Program-made: the position numbers and the translations under genes
Notes under the pieces: model-generated
The model's input: the letters and a program-made list of their open reading frames with translations, nothing else
Told to the model about the DNA's origin: nothing
The model's database searches: none
Assembly: GCA_019055375.1 (NCBI GenBank)
Contig: JAHQIW010005456.1
Coordinates: 124,001-188,000 of the forward strand
Direction of reading: 5' to 3'
DNA length: 64,000 bases
Origin: Parelaphostrongylus tenuis
Lineage: Eukaryota; Nematoda; Chromadorea; Rhabditida; Metastrongylidae
Shown here: positions 32,501-42,775 of the stretch, piece after piece
How the letters are laid out: each line of letters begins with the position of its first letter
Position numbering within the stretch: position 1 is the stretch's first letter

Positions 32501-34786
32501 TCAATAAAAATTGTTCTCGCTCACACTGAGTACTTCTCAACTCAACTGTCTATCGTTGTATTCTCTGTCTTGTTCTAGAGATCTTTTCGTAGCGTCCATA
32601 CAATGTTCACTTGTACGGTATAAACATCATGAGCAAATATTTGCGAAATGTGTTGTAATCTCCGGCAAAGTGCTGTGCACATCATCCATATGAACCTAGG
32701 AAACGTTCTTCCTAATATGGTTTTCAGCCATTTCCCTACGTCTTTTTTATAGTAAATTTCATGAGAGATTTATATCCGTGTTTTTCATTGACTTCTACAA
32801 AAGTTGTTTTTCTACATCCAAAGTTGAATGAGTTGGCTACCCTCTCTGCTTTTATTGGCATCAACACCCTCTATAGTTTGTCGCTTTATCTGTTAAGTGA
32901 AGGTCATATACGCCATAATGTGCCGTATAAATTTTCACTTATCTGACTTAATTACTCAAGTTAGGGGTGGATTCTACACTGTAAATGCAGAAGCCCAGCT
33001 ACAAGTACTTTGCTGCGGCAGAGCTCGACGAACACTTGTGATCGCCTTTTTCTTTTTGAAATCACTAGAAATAAGTAGCCTCGTGCAGAAGTGTGTTGAT
33101 CTTCGTCGACAGCGGGATGAAAACTTTATTGCTAGCCGCTTTAAGATAGGTCTATTCGAATTACAGCATTATAAGTGACACAGGCGAGGGCCGTTAGAAA
33201 CGATTTTTTGATCATTTCTAGTTCTTTTCTGCTTTCTTCATCCTTTTTAAAGAGTTTACACCTTTTTGCTGGTTTCCCTACGGATTCTTCAGAGGATATA
33301 TGGTATTGAGATAACAGCCAGCAAAAAAAAAATTGAATTTCATCCTGTCTCAAGTTAAATTTGAAACCATAAGTTTTTTTTTGGGCAGGGAAGGGGGATG
33401 TTGTTTAGAGAAAGATCGAATAGAACATTATATCACTGTTAAGAGGAGAAATCTCATATTTTTTAATCAACACCATGATTCTAGAGTTAGAGTGGGCATT
33501 ATAGAGTTGTGTCTTTGCTTTATCTATGAAACGAGTGGCTAATATAGAGAAGTTTACTAATTCGCTATAATTACCTGTCCCGTGAAGTACTGGTGTTTTC
33601 TTATTCGCTTCATTACCTCATAACCATTCCCTTCATTGCCTCATAAGCACAAAGATAGTTCATTTGCTCAATCAGGTGGCCATGAGCACAAGGTTCCTTC
33701 TGTCTTCACTGAATATTGAAATAATCCCGTATTGGACGAAATTTTCATCGAATCGCGAGTTGACACTACCATAATGTTTATGGATGATCGTCGCACATGG
33801 TAGTCGCTTTTTTGAATTGGTTAATTTTTTTTTGGAAAACCACTGGAAGAATTGGACGTAATAGCTACCTAATGCATTGTCTTATCCACCGAAGCATAAG
33901 AGAAGAATATATGAATTTTCAGTACGATCTGAGGAGTATGACCACATTCAACTCATAAACGACTACATACATATTATTTTTTTCTCAACTGCAATGATAA
34001 AAGTACAATGAATAATCGAAAAACGTCATTAATTTCATAACACTTTTTCATAGAGTCGTCAACCGAGACTGAATGGCAGTCACAGTAAGCCTTCCGTACA
34101 CCTAGAAAATATTGGATAATTACCTGAAGATCATATAATTAAACTGTGAGGAAGAAACATCTGTAAAAACTGTGAGAGGAAAAACTTGAGTTTTCTCAAC
34201 AACAACATGCCACTTTGTCTTCCGCGTCTCCCAACATCTTCATAAGTATTTGAGAGTGCTAGTTGATCGAAGGTGGGACCCAAGTCTGAAAACATCGATC
34301 GATGAAGAGGAACGTTACGATAGAAAACGGAAAAAAAGGTCTTATCGGAACAAAAAAGGAGTTAGAATGCAGTAAAAAGGAGCACGTAATACCTATTGCG
34401 AGCTCAGCAGACTCTTCATGCAAGTGAGCACATGTTCTCTCCTTCTCGTCATTATCTTCACAGGAGTCACCACGATTAGCTAAGCAGAGCTCGCCGAAGA
34501 CTCAGTCGAATTCTTCAGTTCCATTCATCTTTGGACCCTAAAATTTGGATGTATTATTGTGAAAGCATGGACTCATAAGCAGCATAGACGAGAGCGTTTT
34601 CAGGAGAATGAATTTTCCAGAAGGAAATTTTAAAGAGCTACTGGTTACTGTGTTATATTTGTAAGCATACATGAAGTAGATAAAAAGATTGTACATACTG
34701 AACTTGTACTATTGTGGGAAAATGTCAACTACAACAAAATTTCATATCGAGCTCGTCTAAGCTCATGAAAAAAAAAATTGAGGCTT
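29576..34786. other. AT-rich gene-poor DNA; only degraded repeats
   Basis: No exon with a recognised domain was found. Short pieces that recur elsewhere are a B-box-like GGTTCGATCCCC at about 30045; the coding-like segment copy at 30793-30915 (- strand); a block at about 31830-32020 (AACATTTCGGCAACAGCG, AGTCGGACTTTTGA) whose relative is at 27230-27345; and a tRNA-like 3' half near 32105-32150 (ACGTGGGCTCAACTTC). A 122-codon + strand ORF at 28794-29162 lies just outside this stretch and has no recognised domain. Confidence 0.4.
30793..30915 (-). repeat. Dispersed coding-like segment, copy 2
   Basis: Matches 3335-3545 (- strand) at the EMFEKP, R-M and final CTGCATAGTAG region, with a stop inside. 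It is more decayed than the other copies. Confidence 0.4.
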
Positions 34787-35365
34787 TATTCTGTTAGACG
34801 GCACGGAATGAAGAAACAACCCCTTCCACTGAACAAAGATCTTGTATTGCGCGTTTGATAATCACTCGAAAGCTTAAATCTCTGGCTATTCTGGTGCGGA
34901 ATCGTTTTCCTAAGACTCTATCATAACATTATAGCATTAAAATGAATTTATGTTTTGCTCCGTTTCCGCTCTTTTACTATTACTTCGTTGGAAACACGAA
35001 AAGCACATGTATGTGTAGAGAAAATTATGTAATCTAAAAATCATACGTTTTATCTGGGATTTCTTTTGAAGCGAAGAAGAAATCTTTGATTCAATTGCGA
35101 AATTTATACTCCACATGTGAGTCGCCTAAACGCGATCGATCTTCTGTTCGCGGAACGCCGCATGGAACCCACAGCTATCAAACTTTTAGCCCACACACTA
35201 GCCAAAAAGCAGATGCTCGCGTATGTGAGCTCGATTTTGTTCTTCCTGCTACACTTCAGTGAAGCGGTTTTTTCAGAAAGTAGGCACAACATTGGAATCG
35301 TGAAAGCTTTCAAATGGCTACTAACACTTAGGAAAAGTTCTTCCCCAGCGAGAGTAGTCGTCTCT
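34787..35365. mobile_element. TIR element family E, copy 4
   Basis: The left end is CTGTTAGACGGCACGGAATG, then AACAACCCCTTCCACTGAAC; the right end is AAAGTTCTTCCCCAGCGAGA. The core blocks CGAAAGCTTAAATCTCTGGC and AACACGAAAAGCACATG match the other copies. Inside, 35117-35392 is an open frame without a recognised domain. Confidence 0.65.
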
Positions 35366-36210
35366 CCATCCCCTGCCGTCTGTGAGATATGAACAAAAAT
35401 TGATCATCTATGCTGATTTTGAGCACGTGAAATATTGACGGACTCCTCACCAAAAGCGGGAAAAAAGGATCATTTAGACTTAAGTATGTGGAAACAAGGA
35501 CAAAATGTAAGGACAACGTACACCACAAACAATTAAACGTTGTTTAACTTCATGAGTATGCAGCGCATAGTAAATGTGTAACAAGGCCTAGATAGTGCAA
35601 GACCAAAATAACTAATCTATACAATTGTAGAAAGTCCTCAAACCCTCACTTCCTAGCCATTGAAAAAGTACTGGAATTTATAAAAAAGACGGAGTCGCAA
35701 GTTCTATAGGGATTAGAAAAGCTAAAAAGTCCATTACCTGAGGCATAGAATGTTCAGTGCTCATCAGCAACCCATTTTGATTTCATCTGAAATCTAGGCG
35801 ATGAATCGCCGGTGGAACGTCGTAACTAAGAAAAGTGTAATATAGACGCGATTTTGTCAACGGAAGCAAATACTGAATGCTATCAGCAAAGCGGTTGTAT
35901 GGTCGATAATCGTAATATATTGTAAGTAGTGTACATGTACAAGAACTAGAGCAGTTTTGGTTTATCGAATGGAATTGTTAGGTTTGAAACTCCCTGAATC
36001 TCTTGTTGAGCAAAAAAATGTCGCAGCAGCAGAAAATCGGAGTGTTTGTAGGTACTGATTAGCATTGCAGTGGACGTGAATGAGTTCAGGTGTTCTGTGC
36101 AACCAATCAAAAGCGCTTGTATTGGATTACAGAGGACACCGGTGATGGAAAGAATTAGTTAATTGATAAGCTGTCGTTAATTGTTAGAAAATCATCGTAT
36201 TAAATACTAG
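35366..36210. other. No feature recognised
   Basis: AT-rich, without convincing ORFs or repeats. Confidence 0.4.
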
Positions 36211-36690
36211 GTTGAGGAGAAAGTTCTTTAACATTCTCTGAAAACGTAGAGTTTACATCTAAACTCGACTAGAAGGAACAAAATTTATTCTTCAAGATAG
36301 AAACCATGACAATCCGCGATCTTCTGCTATTGATCTGCTAGCTTCCGGATCTTTCCAAAGTTCGCCATTCCTAGGGTTTTGAATCAAAAACTCCTTACAT
36401 GCCTCTTCAACGTGATCAAATGTCTCGAATCGGTGTTTACACACGAAATGCCCCATTAAGTGGAGAAGATCATAGTCGGACGACGCAGAATTTGGACTGT
36501 AGGCTGGGTGCGGCAAGACCTCAACTACCTCCTATTCATCAAACTTTTCCTTAGTCTTTTTTGCGGTGTGAGGTTTGACATGATTTTGCTGAGACAGTGC
36601 GCGCTTTCGTTGAATTAATGTCGGCTACTTTTCCTTCAGCGCTTACTAGCGTTGCCGTGAGAGTTTTTTATGGAAATATTTTTGAGATAT
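36211..36690 (-). pseudogene. Mariner transposase remnant, C-terminal part
   Basis: On the - strand the stretch reads QQNHVKPHTAKKTKEKFDE, a stop, then LPHPAYSPNSASSDYDLLHL, then RFETFDHVEEACKEFL. These match the order of mariner catalytic-domain motifs (the DNARPHTA-like block, HPPYSPDLAPSDYHLF and the downstream region). The 3' end TIR is visible as TAGGTTGAGGAGAAAGTTC at 36211. Internal stops and the lost N terminus mean it is dead. Confidence 0.8.
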
Positions 36691-37105
36691 TTCCCATGAA
36701 TTTGCAGTAGCCGATACTGTGCGAAACACGTATAATTTGAATTCTTCGCAGGTGTTAAGGGAATTTTTCCTCAACAAGTTAGTATTGAGATAAGATTTCT
36801 TTATGTTATCAAGGTCGCAACACTTCCAATTTGTAATCCATGGAATGATGAGGTCCGTTTGTGTGCTTTGCTGCAGCTTAACCCCTTAAACTCTACGCTG
36901 ACTTCCCATGCGGCAGGCGACGCGATCGCGCGGCGAGCACAGCACATTGCGATGACAACGTGCCCTAAAATTACATTGATAAGAGCGGTTTCTAGATAAG
37001 ATCGATCTGTGCTGAAAAATAGGTGCGTGCGTACTTTTCCAATATTTTGTCATATTTATTTCTCCTACTTCTGAATTTTCTCTTTTTTTCATTTTGGTTA
37101 GGTAC

Positions 37106-37915
37106 TTTTTCGGTTCAATTCGGTTAGCAGGGAACAAGTGAAACATTAACCCCTCTCACTGTATAAGAACTTTTCATAAGAGTGTTAATCATCGTTGGAA
37201 AGCTTAAATCTCTAGCTAGTGCGCTACATGGTCGTTTTTACAAAGATAGTCTTTTATAACGTTGCAAAATTGAAGATAAAATGATATTTTACTACCGCGC
37301 AACTCAACTATTACTTCGCTGGAAACGAAAAGCCATGGACGTGTTGAGAAAATCTTGTGGTATAAGAATCAAATAGCAAAATCTTTAACAAAAAAACTTT
37401 AGTAGCGTTTAATCTGGAAAATTTTCTTACGATGTGAAGAAGCAATTCCTATTTGAAAAACGAAAGTCGCTCTTTGCTATGGCCGCGGAAGGGCAAATTG
37501 ATTGATGACCGTATTGAAACCTCTTGCATCTGCCCTGGCCCCAACCCTCACCCCGTAGAGTAGCCAAAATACCCATGTTCGCATATGGAATTTAACGTTA
37601 TATTCCCTGCTGCACAGCAATGGACTTTCCAGAAAATAAGCACACAGTTGGAATTTTTGAATCTCACGCCATCGAATGATTACTAGTAGTCTTAAGAAAG
37701 AGCTCTTCTTGCGAGAAAAGGCCTGTGTGAAACAGATGTTTTCCTTTCGGCCAAAGCGTTATGTTGAGAACTTTTTCGAAAAATGGCTATGTAGGACACT
37801 AGTCTAAAATTTAAGCTGTAGAATGTTTACTAACACCTATGAAAAGTTCTTGTACAGCGAAAGGGGTCGTTTCTTCATTTGTTTCCTCCTAGCCGAAAAG
37901 AACCCTTTTCTCTTT
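37106..37915. mobile_element. TIR element family E, copy 5
   Basis: The left end is TTCGGTTAGCAGGGAACAAG, with AACTTTTCATAAGAGTGTTA following; the right end is CTATGAAAAGTTCTTGTACA followed by TTCATTTGTTTCCTCCTAGC. These are inverted relatives over about 90 bases. It is colinear with copies 1, 2 and 4. Confidence 0.7.
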
Positions 37916-37922
37916 AGGAATC

Positions 37923-38180
37923 ATGAAACGCCGTAAATCTTACACTGCGGCTTTCAAGCTTGATGCGGTGAAGTACCGCGATGTGCATGGAACATTGGCG
38001 GCAGCCGTTAATTTTAATGTGACTGAAGGAATGATCAGAAAATGGGTTGCTGATAGGGAAAACCTCGAGCAAATGCCAGCAACGAAGAGAGCCCGACGTT
38101 ACAAAAAACCAAGCAGTGAAGAAGTTGAAGATGACAACTACAACTCGGTTGTTCAGACAAGAGAGTATCCAAGTAAGTAA
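37923..38180 (+). CDS. Brinker/CENP-B-type DNA-binding domain protein, small or first exon
   Basis: The ORF opens with MKRRKSYTAAFKLDAVKY, then HGTLAAAVNFNVTEGMIRKW, a helix-turn-helix of the Brinker DNA-binding (BrkDBD) or CENP-B/pogo N-terminal type, followed by a basic stretch (KRARRYKK) and an acidic one (EEVEDD). Family members bind DNA and many derive from transposases. The ORF stops at 38180, but a strong donor (GTAAGTAAG) sits at 38173 and would join in phase to a short open stretch at about 39433-39497, across a mariner insertion; this is only a possibility. A TCTCTTTAG acceptor five bases before the ATG lies just past the end of TIR element E. It may be a domesticated or passenger gene. 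Confidence 0.6.
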   Translation: MKRRKSYTAAFKLDAVKYRDVHGTLAAAVNFNVTEGMIRKWVADRENLEQMPATKRARRYKKPSSEEVEDDNYNSVVQTREYPSK

Positions 38181-38771
38181 GAATAGAAACGATTATGATG
38201 AGGTAGAAATTGGAATTACAGCTTAAGTTATTGTTACTTTTGTCGTTGTGTGATGTTCAGGGCAAAAAACAATGAAGACTTGAAGAAATATTTCATTACC
38301 AAAAGGCACGTGTGTTTGTCCGTCCTTTTTTTTGCAAAAATTGAACCGCTCTTATCTATGGAGATTTGGGGGAGTAGCTTCCATTTCTGCGTGCTTAGAA
38401 AATCGTCACGCGCGACATTGTGAGCAACGCTACATATACGTGCCATATGGTACTCAAAGGGCTTAAGATGTGAAAGCTTATTCCTAATGAATGGATACGC
38501 ATGAATTTGGCAATCCGTTGTATGTCACTGTGGTTCACCAGTCTTCTTTTCTCGTTATACGAACGGTGGTTAGTTCATAATATTCTCCTCTGAGTGTAGA
38601 AAACAAGGGGGTCTCGCAGGAAGGGATCAGAAACTTTAAAAATTCGGCCTTTCAAATTCAGCTTGTTAGAAGACTTGCTCGCCTTCATAGAGTGCCCGTG
38701 CAATGTAGGCAACTGATTTGATTTTTTTTATTTTTCTTTTATTTTGATTTAACAAAAACGTCAGTTCATAT

Positions 38772-39274
38772 TGGGTTGGTAAGAAATTTCGCAGACTTTT
38801 TCATTTTTTTCATTAATTTTCGCGCATCTAAGTTTATGTTTTTACTGTCGTTCAAAGTAGCTTCTTGCGGTCATTCTGATATATAACACTTAGACATTTT
38901 CTCATAAGATGAATTGTCTCGAGAGCAAAAACCATTGTTGATGCTACACGAGTATCGTTTGGGTTTGAGTGCTGATGAGACTTTTCGCCGGATTGACAAA
39001 GCCTGGAGTAGGGAACATTGAGAACCCTGCATTTTTTGATCGTTTTAATGATTCTCAAGACTGGAAAGAAGATTTTACGCACAAACATGGAGTCGCCCGC
39101 CCATAAGAAAATTGGCCGGCAAGCTGTAATGAATGCAATTGAAACGTCTCCGTCGTTGACGACTCGCGCACTGCGCGACGACTTTGAGTGTAGTGTAGTG
39201 TCATGATCTCTGAGCAAATTAAATGCATGAAAAATAATCAACAAAAAAGAAGAAGCCCGGAAAATTTCTTGCCA
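38772..39274 (+). mobile_element. Internally deleted mariner element
   Basis: The ends TTGGGTTGGTAAGAAATTT (left) and, reversed, TTGAGTTGGCAAGAAATTTT (right) are TIRs. Inside, the + strand reads LLMLHEYRLGLSADETFRRI and, after frameshifts, GRQAVMNAIETSPSLTTRAL, both typical of the mariner N-terminal DNA-binding region. The catalytic domain is gone; length is about 500 bp against 1.3 kb for a full element. Confidence 0.78.
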
Positions 39275-41747
39275 ACTCAATTTTTGTGGTGCTTAACACA
39301 GTGATGACAGCCTACTGAGCACAGAGGTCGTGGTCAAGAAATTAATTGATGGATTTGAAGCGCAAATGTGCTCTACGCTGCTCATGATCTTCGTTTGACT
39401 TCTTCTTTCTGTTCTTTTTCTGTATTTTCCAGCTTTCAAAAATACATGGAATACGTACTTCTCAATCTATGATTCATCTAGAACATTTGGGTATTCCTGA
39501 ACTGGCATTTCTGGTTAGTTAATACTCAGTTGTATTCCCGATTTCCTCGTTCAGTTAAACATCGTCACCGCAGAAGCGGGACCGCGTGAATCGTTTTAGG
39601 TGCAAGAATGTTTACCCCGTTCGGACGATTACGAGGATTGGGACACTTAATAAACTGGAACTTCTATATGCTGTTGTAAGCACAACTGTGATGGTAGAAT
39701 GGTCGTCCATAAATACGTCCATTGACAATTGCATCAAAATAGGAACCCTTGAAATGTAATTTTTTCAAGAGAAAATATAATTTTTTGTTCAGTGCAGGTT
39801 ATTGTGGGCTTCTTCCTTTAGGAGCGTGATTTAAGCAGTCCTACAGTTTATGTTAATCAATTGTTAGACTTTGTCTCATCATGACTCATGTCTCATCAGT
39901 GCATCATGAGTCTAAAAGAAGTTCGTTCTAAAATTTTGTACTTTAACATGTAATAGGAAAAAGTAGAAGATGACCACTGTGTTCGCATCATTCCAATACC
40001 TCTCTCTCTCTGTCTCTCCTCTCTTTCTCTTAAAAGCTGTTTACTCTCTAGTGATGTTTAATTAGCTTCGAGAATTCATTTGCGTGCTACGAAGAACCTG
40101 TTCGGCACAAAGTTTGCCAACTTTATTGGCATCTGCTGTTCTTCCGCCAGAAGCCAGACATTCACTAATGCGTTCTTCGCTATGAATCTCGTTTGTACGA
40201 CTAGAATTATTCATTCAACAGTGATTAAATTCAACTTTCATCCGCATGAGTTGAGCTTTTAATGATTCACAGGTCCACCAATGACTTTTTTTTCTGAAAA
40301 AAAGCAGTTTCCATAGAAGGCAGTGCTCGGCTGGTTCAGGTTATCTTAAGCACGTCGAACTGTGAATCATCAGTTGTAGACGTTGTAGAATCAAATTTGG
40401 TAACAGAAACTATGCTTTGTGCAAAAAAGGAGTGTAAGGGGAATAACGTTGAAGCGGGGAGAGAAATTCTCATCTAAAGCGAGGATCATGTGCACAGCGA
40501 AGATAGAAAATGTTAGAAACGTTGACCGTTAAAGTCTCCTCGGCTATGATGGAAATAATTCCGTCAGTTATATGGCCTGACAGTTTCTGCCCTTATGGAT
40601 CAGAACATTATTTTTTGCTCTGGACTAAGTCTTCCAGGACGGCAATGATTCCTGCGATTTATAGTTAGCGCGAACGAGAAAAGTAGTAGTCGTATCGAAG
40701 TTTTCTATTGTATTTCTCAAAGCACTTTGATGTTAGAATCGCATCTTCTTTTACTGTTTATTTGCACAGTTTTTGCAAGTACAGATGTGTGGTGGCCGTT
40801 GTGCGAATTTCTATGCATCATTTCTAAATCAGTTGGTTGGCTTTTAGTGATTTTAAGCGTGTATCCCATGTCATTCTGAAAGGCGTGCAAAATAGGGTTG
40901 AATGAGGTTTTCACTTTCTATGTCAGTGTTTCCAATAACAATGTCTTCTCACATATATATGAATAAAGCGCACTCATTTTAATTTGTCATTACTTCGATA
41001 CTCTGCTCTTGACAAAACATATATTGACTACATTTTCTTGGAATCGAAAAAAAAAAAACTAAACTAGACGAAGGAGTTGGTCGGGTGTTTCGCGCAATGT
41101 TAGGGCAGTGTCTACGTTCATAAGGCATGTTTTTCTGTTGCCACACTGTTCATAAATCGAAATTCCACTTCTCCACCGTAATCGATGCTGGTGTCTTTGA
41201 ACTAGTAAGCAAATTGTTTTTTTTTTTCTGTCTTTTGCATCGATACTTGAAGCGCTGCTACTTAGCCGCAAGACAGTGAGTTCAGTCTTTTGGACCTAGC
41301 ATCAATTTGTTGTAACTAAAAATAATCAAGTTGAAAAAATTTTTAACAGCTGTACGTAATTTGTCCAATAGCAGATATAGATGTATATTCTTTAATCAAA
41401 AAACAAACGGTTTTTTTTATCTATTGCCATTTGGGTGAATGTGGTGGTATCTACTTGAATTTTTTTTTTACTTTTTGGCTATCCTATCAGAGACTATACT
41501 CCTAATGAGTCGGAATAAAATGTGAATCTAAGGTGTTTTTCACTGGCTCGGAGGGAAAGAGCGGCGGAAAAGTTGCTTACAACTATTCGGTTAGAGGATT
41601 GCAGTAATGTGACGGGCTAGCTCAGAGTGATAACCGGTAGGGGTGTTATATGAGAAGTACTCTAACCATGGCATTCATTGGTATGCCGAACAGCTCTCAT
41701 AATACCAAATTGTAACTGAAAATTTTACATTTTACGGCAGAACAACA
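39275..41747. other. No gene recognised
   Basis: AT-rich DNA with a TC-rich run at about 39999-40030 and an A-run near 41048. ORFs of about 60-70 codons have no recognised domain. Confidence 0.4.
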
Positions 41748-41819
41748 GCGTCGGTAGTGCAATTAGTGAGCACTCGCCCTCAGAAAGGATTAATCACGGG
41801 TTCGATTCCCGTCTGATGT
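41748..41819 (+). repeat. tRNA-like sequence, 72 nt, with intact A- and B-boxes
   Basis: It starts GCGTCGG and ends CTGATGT (paired with G-U wobbles). The D-arm is GTGC...GCAC and the T-arm ACGGGTTCGATTCCCGT is perfect, with a consensus B-box. The anticodon stem does not pair well, so it is probably a tRNA pseudogene or SINE head. A sister copy lies 170 bases downstream in the same orientation. Confidence 0.55.
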
Positions 41820-41990
41820 ACAAAGTTCCAAAAGCTTTATAATAACTTTTCTAGTTGATTATTCATATATCCAGTATCTGTCAACGTACTGGGATCGATG
41901 CCGATATCTGCTGGCGAGGCCAGACCGTGAACGGTTGGTGGGTGATAGATTGAAGTGTTCTAACGAAGAATGAGTGGTAACAGAACAGGA

Positions 41991-42059
41991 GCGTCGGTAG
42001 TGCGATTGGTTAGCGTGCACCTCGGGAAGGGTGAAGTGGATTTGATTTTCGTCCGACGC
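41991..42059 (+). repeat. tRNA-like sequence, 69 nt, with perfect acceptor pairing
   Basis: The ends GCGTCGG and CCGACGC pair perfectly over seven bases, but the D-arm and T-arm (GGATTTGATTTTC) are degraded. It belongs to the same family as 41748-41819 and the inverted pair at 15.5 kb. Confidence 0.5.
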
Positions 42060-42479
42060 TCAAGGTTTTACATATCTCTCAGCATTATTACAAATTATGA
42101 TTATTTTTCGAAACGGATGAGTAAAGGAGTTAGTTATTTACAAATGTCTTCAGCAAGTCAAAAATATTGCTTCTTTGAATTATCACAAATCCAGCATTGG
42201 TGGTAGTTAGGATGCTGACCAACACGGCTATCAACAACTTTCATTGTCTACAATCTAATGTCAAGCCTCGGCATCAGAGCGCTCTAAGTATTTTACATGA
42301 ATCCAAAGAAGATATGCGGAGAAGTTCACACTTTCTAGAAAAATTTAAGGTTTATGGCAGCTGTCGGAATTTGATTGCATAAAATGCTAACCTCTTGATG
42401 CTGATGAACGAACATGGGGACTACTTCTCGTTATGGTGTGAACATTATAGCAAACCTTTCCACCAATCTTTTACCTTCA

Positions 42480-42775
42480 CAATCTCCATTCTTGTTCCAC
42501 CAAGATGCCCACTGGATGAATATCGCTCCGGATTCTTTCCTCTAAAGTTCAAATTGTCATGGAAAGCTCAGAAACACTCTGCTCCAGAGTCAGATAATAT
42601 CAAATATACCAGGGGCCGAAAACCAACCTATTCCTCTCTTCATTTATTCGTATCGTTGATCACAAAAGTATGTTGGAACGATTGTCGGGTACACCCACGT
42701 TAGCTCCTTATACCCTAGTCTGTATCGGCTATGAAAACGCTTTTCACAGTGTAAAAAGATTGGTGATAATTTCTA
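42480..42775 (+). pseudogene. Probable RTE-type non-LTR retrotransposon reverse transcriptase fragment
   Basis: The + strand reads KLSWKAQKHSAPESDNIKY, then LHLFVSLITKVCWNDCRV, then (other frame) LVCIGYENAFHSVKRL. These resemble, in order, the APGPD, LARLFT and FIDLKKAFDSVE blocks of RTE-clade reverse transcriptases. A piece between the second and third blocks is missing. No end or downstream catalytic block was recognised. Confidence 0.45.

Larger units (their letters stand above)
36878..38466. mobile_element. Possible TTAA-bounded element enclosing TIR element E and a DNA-binding ORF
   Basis: The left end is TTAACCCCTTAAACTC at 36878; the right end, reversed, is TTAAGCCCTTTGAGTACC (38466 leftwards). 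About 100-115 bp in from each end lies GATAAGAGCGGTT in inverted orientation (near 36978 and 38346), so the two ends look like long, badly diverged TIRs. TTAA targets and CCC starts are typical of piggyBac. Inside lie TIR element E copy 5 and the BrkDBD-like ORF at 37923. No transposase is inside. Confidence 0.45.

Noticed and set aside
39860..39920. Possible CRISPR-like or regulatory short repeats (CATGAGTC, ATGAGAC)
   Set aside because: Only a few short, irregular repeats in a eukaryotic context; simple-sequence drift is enough.
41748..41819. Functional tRNA gene
   Set aside because: Boxes and T-arm are good, but the anticodon stem does not pair and the sequence is one of several decayed relatives.
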